Source: CANLBN01 sp050298695
GTDB lineage: Bacteria; Pseudomonadota; Gammaproteobacteria; Pseudomonadales; Cellvibrionaceae
NCBI GenBank assembly: GCA_050298695.1
Contig: JBNKUQ010000006.1
Location: forward strand, 1 to 61,654
Length of the DNA stretch: 61,654 nt
Direction: 5' to 3'
Part shown: piece by piece, positions 37,032 through 44,782 of the stretch
How positions within the stretch are numbered: the first letter of the stretch is position 1
Layout of the letters: each line of letters begins with the position of its first letter
Translations under genes and position numbers: made by a program
The notes under the pieces: generated by a model
Database searches by the model: none
Told to the model about the DNA's origin: nothing
The model's input: the letters and a program-made list of their open reading frames with translations, nothing else

Positions 37032-37420
37032 CGTCATCCCCGCCTTCGCGCACTAGTGTCCGGGAAAAATTATGGGAGCTTATCGCAAACCTTGAAATAC
37101 TTGGCTTCTAGAGAAATCTGCTTTGATGAGACTCATATTTTCAGTTAGCACAGACCAAACGCCTTAGAGCAGCCGAGCACTGGAGCTAAAAAAGGGAGAA
37201 GCGAGGACTGTTTGAGCGATAGCGAGTTCCGCAGCGCCTTTTTTGGCGAAGCGCACAGGGAAGCCGGAGGCCTGCGAACAGGACCCTCCTTCTTTGGTTA
37301 CTTTCTTTGAGGTAAAGAAAGTAACAAATTAAGAATATAAAAGATTATATGGACACGAAAATGAGAGGATAAATGACAAAAAATTTTACCGGACAGCAGT
37401 GCGCCTTCGCGGGAATGACG
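37032..37420. mobile_element. 389-bp MITE-like element with about 40-bp terminal inverted repeats
   Basis: The left end (37032-37071) and right end (37380-37420, reversed) match closely. Both contain CGTCATYCCCGC, a GCGCACT block, TGTCCGG and an A-rich inner end. The interior has no reading frame but includes a 12-bp perfect stem at 37297-37325. No transposase is present, so this is either a non-autonomous element or a decayed insertion sequence. Its outermost bases match those of the element at 26789-26866. Confidence 0.65.
37297..37325. repeat. Perfect 12-bp stem palindrome inside the MITE-like element
   Basis: GTTACTTTCTTT (37297-37308) and its exact complement (37314-37325) flank a 5-nt spacer. 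Similar palindromes occur between genes in many gammaproteobacteria. It could form a hairpin on either strand. Confidence 0.6.
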
Positions 37421-37559
37421 CTACAAATAATCATCATGTTGATATTTAACTCCATATACTCTTTTAAGTCTCTTATTAGTATATTGGCATTGCCTCTTAA
37501 ATTGCTTATTAATAATATCTTACTAGAAGCTCTTTTTATTTCATAACTGAGAAAAAACT

Positions 37560-37991
37560 ATGCCTAGAAATATCTTTCTAACTATAACGGCTTTTATTGC
37601 ATGCTCTATCGGTAGTTTTGCTTTATTGGCGCCAGGTGTTTTGATTGAATTTGCCAAACATGCAGAGCCAAGTGCGAGTGCTGATGTAATGGCAAGAACG
37701 GTGGGTATACTACTGATTACTATCGGCTGTTTAAATTTTTTGGTACGCAATGATCCTGATTCACCAACTATGCGATCTATTTTAATTGCCAATATTATTT
37801 TGCAGTTAGGCATTATGCCAATCGATCCTCATGCTTACTGGATAGGTGTTTTTGCGGAAAAATCGGCTTTTATTCCAAACACGATATTACATATTGTTAT
37901 GTTGCTCGGATTTATTTTCTATCTGAGAAAAATGTCACAGCGTAAGCAAACTCAAGAAAAAGGGAATTGTCGTGAAATTCTATCCCCCTAG
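37560..37991 (+). CDS. Small four-helix membrane protein of unknown function
   Basis: The 143-residue protein has four predicted membrane helices (about 5-28, 43-62, 72-88, 103-122) and a short basic tail. I do not recognise a specific family, although the layout is like small DUF4345-type membrane proteins. Its end overlaps the start of the downstream permease gene by 20 bp, so the two are probably cotranscribed and coupled. No signal peptide cleavage or catalytic motif is seen. Confidence 0.65.
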   Translation: MPRNIFLTITAFIACSIGSFALLAPGVLIEFAKHAEPSASADVMARTVGILLITIGCLNFLVRNDPDSPTMRSILIANIILQLGIMPIDPHAYWIGVFAEKSAFIPNTILHIVMLLGFIFYLRKMSQRKQTQEKGNCREILSP

Positions 37992-38949
37992 GTTTTTTAC
38001 TTATCCTATTCTGTTAATTATTGCCTTACTTATTTGGTACATTTTTTTACCTTTTAGTATAGACGACCTATATAGTATTTATTGGCCCAGTGCGCTCACT
38101 ATGATTGCAGGATCTTTTGTTGCTGGTTCAACCCCCATGGGCGGTGGTGCGCTTGCATTTCCAGTATTTACTAAGATTTTTAATATGGATGTGCAACAGG
38201 CAAAGTTATTCGGTTTATTTATTCAGTCGGTTGGGATGACGTTTGCTAGCGTTTTATTCTTCTCCCTACGTATTCCAATATATTGGCGCTGGTTAGTTTA
38301 TCTACTACCCAGTAGTTTTTTGGGTTTTTATGTTGGAAATACTTTTTTGGTGTTATCAGGCGAACATATTAAATTATTGTTAAGCCTCTTCGTGGTGCTT
38401 GCTGGCGTTTTATTATTAAAAGTTCATTCCAAGCCTTTATATGAACAGGTAATTGCTGGTCAAGAGTCTGCTATTTTTTCACGATTTTTTATCGCAATTG
38501 GGTTTCCTGCAGGGGTGCTCGCTGCTCTTGTGGGTACCGGAGCAGATACCTTACTATTTTTTTCGGTGGTTATTCTTTATAAAAAAAGTATTAAAGCCGT
38601 TATTCCAACAACCGTTGTCTATATGGCCCTTTGTTCTCTGCTTGGGACTGCTGTAATTTTCTTTCAGGGGGAAATACCCGTTTCCAACTTTGTAGAAAAT
38701 AGTTGGTGGGCTGCGGCACCGGTAGTTGCGGTGGGAGCACCTTTAGGTGGTTTTGTGATGAGTAAGATTAATGCTAATTATCTATTGGTATTTATTAAAA
38801 TTATTATTCTTATCGAAGGGACCTCAACATTACTTTTTGTGAATTTAATCTTTATTGAGAAATTTATTTTATTGGCTTTGCTGGCTGCCGCAAGCGCTTA
38901 TTTACTTTTACAGATAAAGGGAATGATAAGACCAAATTTCCGTAGTTGA
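37972..38949 (+). CDS. TSUP family (TauE/SafE) membrane permease
   Basis: The 325-residue protein has about eight to nine hydrophobic helices and the TSUP pattern of two similar halves: GSFVAGSTPMGGGALAFPVF near residue 45 and GFPAGVLAALVGTGADTLLF near 178. Family members export or import sulfonates, sulfite or other anions; the substrate is not predictable. The start is a GTG at 37972 with AAAAGGGAA upstream, overlapping the previous gene. lapG follows 46 bp later. Confidence 0.85.
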   Translation: MKFYPPRFFTYPILLIIALLIWYIFLPFSIDDLYSIYWPSALTMIAGSFVAGSTPMGGGALAFPVFTKIFNMDVQQAKLFGLFIQSVGMTFASVLFFSLRIPIYWRWLVYLLPSSFLGFYVGNTFLVLSGEHIKLLLSLFVVLAGVLLLKVHSKPLYEQVIAGQESAIFSRFFIAIGFPAGVLAALVGTGADTLLFFSVVILYKKSIKAVIPTTVVYMALCSLLGTAVIFFQGEIPVSNFVENSWWAAAPVVAVGAPLGGFVMSKINANYLLVFIKIIILIEGTSTLLFVNLIFIEKFILLALLAAASAYLLLQIKGMIRPNFRS

Positions 38950-38995
38950 TCACATTTTTCGACTATACTCAAAAAATGTTAGAGAATTTGATCTT

Positions 38996-39649
38996 GTGAA
39001 AATACTATTGATATGTTCCATCTTGCTACTTGTGGTGAGGGTCGATGCAGCGCCAGATTATCGTCATATTCCCGATAAAACCTTGGCCGAGATAGAAAAG
39101 CGGCACGGCATTGACGCGCGTATACGAGTTAGTGATTGGCGTGAATTATTGAATAAGCTGGCTGAGCAGGTATCCCCAGAGGATGCGGAACACTTACGTA
39201 AAATTAACGATTATCTCAATCAGGTCGAATGGCTGTGGGATATTGACCACTGGGGAAGGGAAGATTATTGGGCAACTCCTTTGGAAACGTTGGCGACCAA
39301 TGGTGGTGACTGTGAAGATTACTCTATTGGTAAATATTTTTCTTTGACCAGCGTGGGGATGGAAATCGCTAAGTTGCGTATTACTTATGTCAAAGCATTG
39401 CAACAAAATCTAGCTCATATGGTCTTGGCTTACTATCCAACACCAGCATCTGAGCCTCTGATTCTTGATAATATTAATAAAACTATTTTACCTGCGTCGA
39501 AACGACGTGATTTATTGCCTATTTATAGTTTTAATGGGGATGGACTTTGGTTGGCAAAGTCGCGAGCAATGGCAGTAAAGGGAGATTTAACAAAAAGCTT
39601 GCCCAGTTGGGCAAGCTTAAAAGAAAAAATAGAAAAAGAATTGGAATAG
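38996..39649 (+). CDS. lapG: LapG-type transglutaminase-like cysteine protease
   Basis: A signal peptide (about 1-19) precedes a bacterial transglutaminase-like cysteine proteinase domain. The catalytic triad is visible: C106 in GGDCEDYSIGKY, H141 in LAHMVL and D158 in LILDN. LapG cleaves the N-terminus of the giant adhesin LapA in the periplasm and is restrained by LapD when c-di-GMP is high. No lapD or lapA-like gene is adjacent, and the GGDEF/EAL protein at 5145 does not have a LapD-type sensor. The start is GTG at 38996. The 3' end of the coding region doubles as a terminator for gltA on the other strand. Confidence 0.82.
   Translation: MKILLICSILLLVVRVDAAPDYRHIPDKTLAEIEKRHGIDARIRVSDWRELLNKLAEQVSPEDAEHLRKINDYLNQVEWLWDIDHWGREDYWATPLETLATNGGDCEDYSIGKYFSLTSVGMEIAKLRITYVKALQQNLAHMVLAYYPTPASEPLILDNINKTILPASKRRDLLPIYSFNGDGLWLAKSRAMAVKGDLTKSLPSWASLKEKIEKELE
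39590..39618 (-). terminator. gltA terminator embedded in the 3' end of lapG
   Basis: AAGCTTGCCCA (39595-39605) and its exact complement (39608-39618) form an 11-bp stem. Read on the minus strand it is followed by five T residues, giving a good rho-independent terminator about 180 nt downstream of the gltA stop. It lies wholly inside the lapG coding sequence. Confidence 0.75.
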
Positions 39650-39725
39650 GTATAGCTACAAGCCACTAGCTGCCAGCTACAAGAAAAATTCATTTGACTC
39701 AAACGAATTGTGATTCATACTGGAT

Positions 39726-39795
39726 TTGCAGCTTGCAGCTTGCAGCTTGCAGCTTGCAGCTTGCAGCTTGCAGCTTGCAGCTTGCAGCTTGCAGC
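39726..39795. repeat. Perfect tandem repeat, ten copies of TTGCAGC
   Basis: Ten uninterrupted 7-bp units run for 70 bp and end on the last base of the gltA stop codon. They lie in the 3' untranslated region of gltA, between it and the converging lapG. The unit contains AGCTTGCAGC-type sequence also seen in degenerate form at 39656-39690. Copy number is likely to vary by slippage. Confidence 0.95.
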
Positions 39796-41084
39796 TATCT
39801 TTTATCCATGGATACGTAATCACGAGCGGTATAGCCAGTATACAATTGTCGTGGACGGCCAATTTTATAGCTTTCACTGATCATTTCGTTCCAATGAGCA
39901 ATCCAGCCTACAGTACGCCCTGTCGCGAAAATTACCGTGAACATATCTATCGGGATACCGATAGCTTTCATAATAATGCCTGAATAAAAGTCTACGTTAG
40001 GGTAGAGTTTGCGTTGAATGAAATACTCATCTTCCAGCGCGATCTGTTCGAGACGTTTTGCAATTTCTAACTGCGGGTCATTTTTAATGCCCAATTCCGC
40101 TAACACTTCATCACAGGTTTCTTTCATTACTTTGGCGCGTGGGTCAAAGTTTTTATAAACGCGATGGCCAAAGCCCATAAGACGGAACTTATCGTTCTTG
40201 TCTTTAGCTTTTGCCACATATTGGTCAATGCGATCTACGCTACCAATTTCGTCCAGCATTTTCAATACGGCTTCGTTCGCACCACCGTGAGCGGGACCCC
40301 ACAGTGCGGTAATTCCCGAGGCGATACAAGCAAATGGGTTTGCGCCGGAGGAGCCTGCCAAACGTACTGTTGATGTAGAGGCATTTTGCTCGTGATCGGC
40401 GTGAAGTAAGAAAATCTTATCCATTGCTTTTGCAATCACGGGATTAATATTGGGCTCTTCACAGGGTGTGCCAAACATCATATGCAGGAAGTTTTCGGCA
40501 TAATTTAGTTCATTGCGTGGGTACATAAATGGCTGGCCGATGTGGTGCTTGTGACACATTGCAGCCAATGTCGGGATTTTTGCAATTAAACGTAAGGCTG
40601 ATATCTCGCGATGTTCCGGATTTTTGATATCCAGCGAATCGTGATAGAACGCCGAAAGTGCACCGACCGCACCGCACATCATTGCCATTGGGTGGGCATC
40701 GTGGTGGAAACCGCGGAAGAGTCGCGCCATCGCTTCATTCACCATGGTGTGGCGAGTAATCACTTTTTCAAAATCAGCAGTTTGTTGTTTGTTGGGAAGC
40801 TCGCCCTTTAGTAGCAAATAGCACGTTTCTAGATAATTAGATTCACTAGCTAATTGCTCAATAGGGTAGCCACGATGGAGGAGTACGCCTTTATCGCCGT
40901 CAATAAAGGTGATTTTAGATTCACAAGAGGCAGTCGCAAGGAAGCCAGGATCAAAGGTGAAATAGCCACTAGCTCCTAAATTACGAACATCGATAACATC
41001 GGGTCCGGTTGAGCCTGAGAGGATGGGCAATTCTAAGACATCATCTGAGCCATCAATCGTGAGGCGGGCGATTTTATCTGTCAT
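39795..41084 (-). CDS. gltA: Citrate synthase
   Basis: The 429-residue protein condenses acetyl-CoA and oxaloacetate. It begins with the E. coli-type N-terminal domain of the hexameric type II enzymes (VIDVRNLGASGYFTFDPGF) and has LLHADHEQNAST, WGPAHGGAN and MGFGHRVYKNFDPRA with the catalytic histidines, and a terminal RPRQLYTGYTARDY. Type II enzymes are commonly inhibited by NADH. It diverges from the sdhAB-suc operon across a 1.1-kb spacer. The ATG at 41084 has GGAGTACC upstream on the minus strand. Confidence 0.98.
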   Translation of the reverse strand: MTDKIARLTIDGSDDVLELPILSGSTGPDVIDVRNLGASGYFTFDPGFLATASCESKITFIDGDKGVLLHRGYPIEQLASESNYLETCYLLLKGELPNKQQTADFEKVITRHTMVNEAMARLFRGFHHDAHPMAMMCGAVGALSAFYHDSLDIKNPEHREISALRLIAKIPTLAAMCHKHHIGQPFMYPRNELNYAENFLHMMFGTPCEEPNINPVIAKAMDKIFLLHADHEQNASTSTVRLAGSSGANPFACIASGITALWGPAHGGANEAVLKMLDEIGSVDRIDQYVAKAKDKNDKFRLMGFGHRVYKNFDPRAKVMKETCDEVLAELGIKNDPQLEIAKRLEQIALEDEYFIQRKLYPNVDFYSGIIMKAIGIPIDMFTVIFATGRTVGWIAHWNEMISESYKIGRPRQLYTGYTARDYVSMDKR

Positions 41085-42159
41085 AGGTACTCCTTAAAAA
41101 AATAGGTTAGTTGGAGAAAAATTTGGCTGATTTTGGCAGCCATCATTGCTACGTTTTTGAGGGGTATTCAAAAACACTTTTATCAGTACACGCCAGTTTA
41201 TATATTACTTATATAGCACTTATTCAGATGACATTGTTTTGTCACTTTTGTTTACCCGATTGGGAGGCGGCAACTGGTTTACTACTCCTTGATACTGGGC
41301 TGTACAAAGTGGCTTTTTATGCCTTACTACGTTTTAGATATTAAGGTTTTGCACATGTTTATGTTTCCGTAGAAGTGATCCACCCCCTCTAGCTATGTTT
41401 ATTCATCCACTACTTATCTCGTAGGAGATGAATGGATATTTTGATCAATGTATATCCTGTCAACATAGATGCTATCTTTGTTATTTTAATAGCATGATTA
41501 ATAAACTTTATACAGCCAAGCAAATCATTATAGCAACAGCTTTTAAACAAAGGGTAAGTTTGGAGGCCATAAAATGAGAAAACTTATTCCAATTTTCATA
41601 ATTTAGGTTTTTTTTGTGACTTTTGCTTAGTCTTGGTGCGTAAAAATACCTAGTGTTTTAGTATGGTGCGCATATTTGCTTTGTGCCTGAGTGAAATTTG
41701 GGCATGTTCGTCAACGACAGCTTTCTTCCAGTGAAAATGCATCGAAATAGTGTGATTTTGCTTGGTTTGGTTTGTATTTTAATCGCGCTATCTCTATAAT
41801 TTCGCGCGCCTCAGGCATTGTGTATCAACTATACCCCGTAAATCCTGACGCAGTAACTAACCGTACAATTTTATGGCATCTTTTCTTAGCTTTTTTAGAG
41901 TGCGCTAATAAAGCTAAATAGAGAAGATCAAAGCGCTGAAGGTGAAGACAATTCAAGCACTTTTTTTATCAATAAGCTCAGTGTCTCTTTGCTACTTGAT
42001 GAATGAGGTGTCATTGTCAATGGCATATGACAAACTGATATTCCGGTTTCTGAGATATTGCCAAACCGCAGTGCTTGTTTCTACATCTGTAAATTTGCTG
42101 AGAATTACTCAGCAGCTTGCTCAATTTAAACAATTCAAAAATTCTGGTGGAGTAAAAGC
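41085..42159. other. Long gltA-sdhA divergent intergenic region without sdhCD
   Basis: In enteric and pseudomonad relatives sdhC and sdhD sit here, ahead of sdhA. In this window the 1075-bp spacer holds no recognisable sdhC or sdhD sequence in any frame. The only longer frames (41111-41344 and 41942-42163) have non-ATG starts and no family resemblance. A candidate promoter lies at 41772-41800. A good ribosome site for sdhA (GGTGGAG) is at about 42144-42150. Confidence 0.7.
41772..41800 (+). promoter_or_regulatory. Candidate promoter of the sdhAB-suc operon
   Basis: TTGTAT (41772-41777) and a perfect TATAAT (41795-41800) are separated by 17 bp. The start would be near 41807, leaving a leader of about 350 nt before sdhA. 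This is inferred from consensus only; no CRP or ArcA site could be identified with confidence. Confidence 0.5.
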
Positions 42160-43929
42160 ATGACATCTATAAGAACAGTCTCTTTTGATGGCATTGTCGT
42201 TGGCGGCGGTGGCTCAGGTATGAGAGCCGCACTACAAATGGCTCAATCTGGGTTCAAAACAGCGGTCATTACCAAAGTTTTCCCGACTCGTTCACATACG
42301 GTTTCTGCTCAAGGTGGTATCACTTGCTCAGTAGCAAGTGCTGATCCTAATGATGATTGGCGCTGGCACATGTACGACACAGTCAAAGGCTCGGACTATA
42401 TTGGAGACCAAGACGCTATTGAATATATGTGTACAGTTGGTCCCCAGGCTATTTTTGAGCTTGAGCATATGGGCTTGCCTTTTTCTCGCACAGAAGAGGG
42501 CCGTATCTATCAGCGTCCCTTCGGTGGACAGTCAAAAGATTTTGGTAAGGGCGGGCAAGCTGCCCGTACCTGTGCCGCTGCTGACCGCACTGGCCATGCC
42601 CTCCTACATACTCTTTATCAAAACAATGTAAAAAATAATACCGTCTTTATGAACGAGTGGTTTGCTGTCGATTTGGTCAAGAACCAAGATGGCGTTGTCA
42701 CCGGTGTCATTGCTATCAATATAGAAGATGGTGAAGTGGTTCATATTAAATCTAAAGCTACCGTATTTGCTACGGGTGGCGCTGGCCGTATTTATGCCTC
42801 TACTACTAACGCCCACATTAACACCGGTGATGGTATCGGTATGGCTTGCCGTGCCGGCTTTCCGATGCAAGATATGGAAATGTGGCAATTTCACCCAACG
42901 GGTATTCATGGCGCAGGTACCTTGGTGACAGAAGGTTGTCGCGGAGAGGGTGGTTATCTGATCAATAAAGACGGCGAGCGCTTTATGGAGCGTTATGCGC
43001 CTAATGCCAAAGACTTAGCTGGCCGTGATGTGGTTGCGCGCTCCATGATTTTGGAAATTCTCGAAGGTCGTGGTTGTGGGGAAAATGGTGATCACGTTAA
43101 GTTGAAGCTAGATCACTTGGGTGAAGAAACCTTAAACTCTCGTCTTCCCGGTATTCTTGAGTTATCCCGCACCTTTGCAGGTGTCGACCCTGTTAAAGAA
43201 CCTATTCCTGTTATTCCTACCTGCCACTACATGATGGGCGGTATTCCTACCAATGTCGATGGTCAAGCCATTACTCAAGTCGATGGCAAAGACAAAATCA
43301 TTGAAGGCTTCTATGCCTGTGGTGAAGCGGCTTGTGTTTCTGTTCACGGTGCTAATCGCTTGGGAGGTAACTCACTGCTTGATTTGGTTGTCTTTGGTCG
43401 AGCTTCAGGTTTGTTTATTGAAAAAGCATTAAAAGAAGGTATTGAGCACAGAGATGCTTCTGAATCCGATATAGAAGCCGCAATGTCTCGCTTGAACACC
43501 GTGAATAATAATACCGGTGGTGAATCGGCCTCTGTGTTGCGAGCTGAATTGCAACAAGTCATGCAAAATCACTTTGGCGTTTTCCGTCGTGGTGATTACA
43601 TGGAAGAGGGCGTGAAAAAACTGGCTGATTTGCGTGAGCGTATCGCCAATGTCACTTTTGAGGATAAAAGTGATGCCTTTAATACCGCGCGTATTGAAGC
43701 GCTTGAATTACAAAATTTGCTCGAAGTAGCTGAAGCAACAGCGATTCCAGCTGAAGTTCGTAAAGAATCTCGTGGTGCTCATGCCCGCGAAGATTTTCAA
43801 GAGCGTGATGATGCCAACTGGTTATGTCACTCACTTTACTTCCCTGAAGATAAGAGTGTTACTAAACGTGGCGTTAACTTTGAGCCAATGACAGTCGATA
43901 CCTTTGAGCCTAAAGCTCGTACTTATTAA
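42160..43929 (+). CDS. sdhA: Succinate dehydrogenase flavoprotein subunit
   Basis: The 589-residue subunit has the FAD-binding GGGGSGMRAAL motif, the covalent-FAD histidine H46 in RSHTVSAQGGI, and catalytic-site HPTGIHGAG and RHAR-region equivalents (ESRGAHAREDF). It oxidises succinate to fumarate. The N-terminus and length are normal. sdhB follows after 15 bp. Its usual anchor genes are not upstream; they lie about 9 kb downstream, after sucD. Confidence 0.97.
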   Translation: MTSIRTVSFDGIVVGGGGSGMRAALQMAQSGFKTAVITKVFPTRSHTVSAQGGITCSVASADPNDDWRWHMYDTVKGSDYIGDQDAIEYMCTVGPQAIFELEHMGLPFSRTEEGRIYQRPFGGQSKDFGKGGQAARTCAAADRTGHALLHTLYQNNVKNNTVFMNEWFAVDLVKNQDGVVTGVIAINIEDGEVVHIKSKATVFATGGAGRIYASTTNAHINTGDGIGMACRAGFPMQDMEMWQFHPTGIHGAGTLVTEGCRGEGGYLINKDGERFMERYAPNAKDLAGRDVVARSMILEILEGRGCGENGDHVKLKLDHLGEETLNSRLPGILELSRTFAGVDPVKEPIPVIPTCHYMMGGIPTNVDGQAITQVDGKDKIIEGFYACGEAACVSVHGANRLGGNSLLDLVVFGRASGLFIEKALKEGIEHRDASESDIEAAMSRLNTVNNNTGGESASVLRAELQQVMQNHFGVFRRGDYMEEGVKKLADLRERIANVTFEDKSDAFNTARIEALELQNLLEVAEATAIPAEVRKESRGAHAREDFQERDDANWLCHSLYFPEDKSVTKRGVNFEPMTVDTFEPKARTY

Positions 43930-43944
43930 TCCGGGAGTAGTGAA

Positions 43945-44643
43945 ATGCTGAAAGTCGAAATCTATCGTTATAATCCCGAGACCGATAAAGAACCCTATAT
44001 GAAGTCCTATGAAGTGGACACCAAAGGGCGCGATTATATGGTGTTGGATATTCTTGAAATGTTAAAGGCCCAGGATAACAGCCTTTCTTACCGTCGCTCT
44101 TGCCGCGAAGGCGTGTGTGGCTCTGATGGTATGAACATTAATGGCAAAAATGGCCTAGCTTGTATCACGCCTTTATCAGAAGCGGTTAAAAATAATACCT
44201 TGGTTTTACGTCCTTTACCCGGTCTACCTGTTATTCGTGATTTGGTTATTGATATGACGCAGTTTTATAATCAGTACCGCAAAATCGAACCGTTCTTGCA
44301 AGCAGACGATGAAGTTGAAGGTATTGAGCGCTTTCAAACACCGGAAGAGCGTGAGAAATTGGATGGCCTGTACGAATGTATTCTATGTGCTTGTTGTTCG
44401 ACGAGTTGTCCTTCTTTTTGGTGGAATCCCGATAAATTTATTGGTCCTGCAGGCTTATTACAGTCTTATCGCTTTCTTGCTGATAGTCGTGATACCAAAA
44501 CGGCACAGCGCCTTGAAAACTTAAGTGATCCGTTTAGTGTTTTCCGTTGCCATGGTATTCAGAATTGTGTGTCAGTTTGTCCTAAAGGGCTAAACCCAAC
44601 CAAAGCTATTGGGCATATTCGCTCAATGTTGCTGACGCATTAA
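43945..44643 (+). CDS. sdhB: Succinate dehydrogenase iron-sulfur subunit
   Basis: The 232-residue protein carries the three iron-sulfur cluster motifs: SCREGVCGSDGMNINGKNGLAC-type 2Fe-2S ligands near residue 53, CILCACCSTSCPSFWWNP near 147, and CHGIQNCVSVCPKGLNP near 204. It passes electrons from the flavin to the quinone site formed with SdhC and SdhD. The residue pattern near the quinone pocket (PSFWWN) is conserved. A 139-bp spacer leads to sucA. Confidence 0.97.
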   Translation: MLKVEIYRYNPETDKEPYMKSYEVDTKGRDYMVLDILEMLKAQDNSLSYRRSCREGVCGSDGMNINGKNGLACITPLSEAVKNNTLVLRPLPGLPVIRDLVIDMTQFYNQYRKIEPFLQADDEVEGIERFQTPEEREKLDGLYECILCACCSTSCPSFWWNPDKFIGPAGLLQSYRFLADSRDTKTAQRLENLSDPFSVFRCHGIQNCVSVCPKGLNPTKAIGHIRSMLLTH

Positions 44644-44782
44644 TTGCTTAGAACGGATTAACGTTGTTGCAAAAATGTTGTAAGAAAAGAGTCTAAAGTC
44701 GATAAGGTGTTTAGGTATTACTCCTGGCATTTTATCGACTTTGTGTTGTTGATATTTTTTAGATAAATAGAGAGAGACTTCC

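Larger units (their letters stand above)
37005..37559. other. Non-coding region with a mobile-element remnant
   Basis: This 555-bp region has no gene. Most of it is the inverted-repeat-bounded element at 37032-37420. The rest (37421-37559) is AT-rich leader sequence of the following small membrane-protein gene. Confidence 0.7.

Noticed and set aside
39726..39983. Frames running through the TTGCAGC array
   Set aside because: The apparent proteins are translations of the tandem repeat and of the antisense strand of gltA, without ribosome sites.
41111..41344. 77-codon frame in the gltA-sdhA spacer
   Set aside because: It begins with TTG, has no ribosome site and no family resemblance, and lies in probable promoter sequence.
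41942..42163. 73-codon frame ending in ATGA overlap with sdhA, possible sdhD remnant
   Set aside because: It starts with GTG without a separated ribosome site, and its sequence matches neither SdhC nor SdhD. The overlap with sdhA is probably chance.
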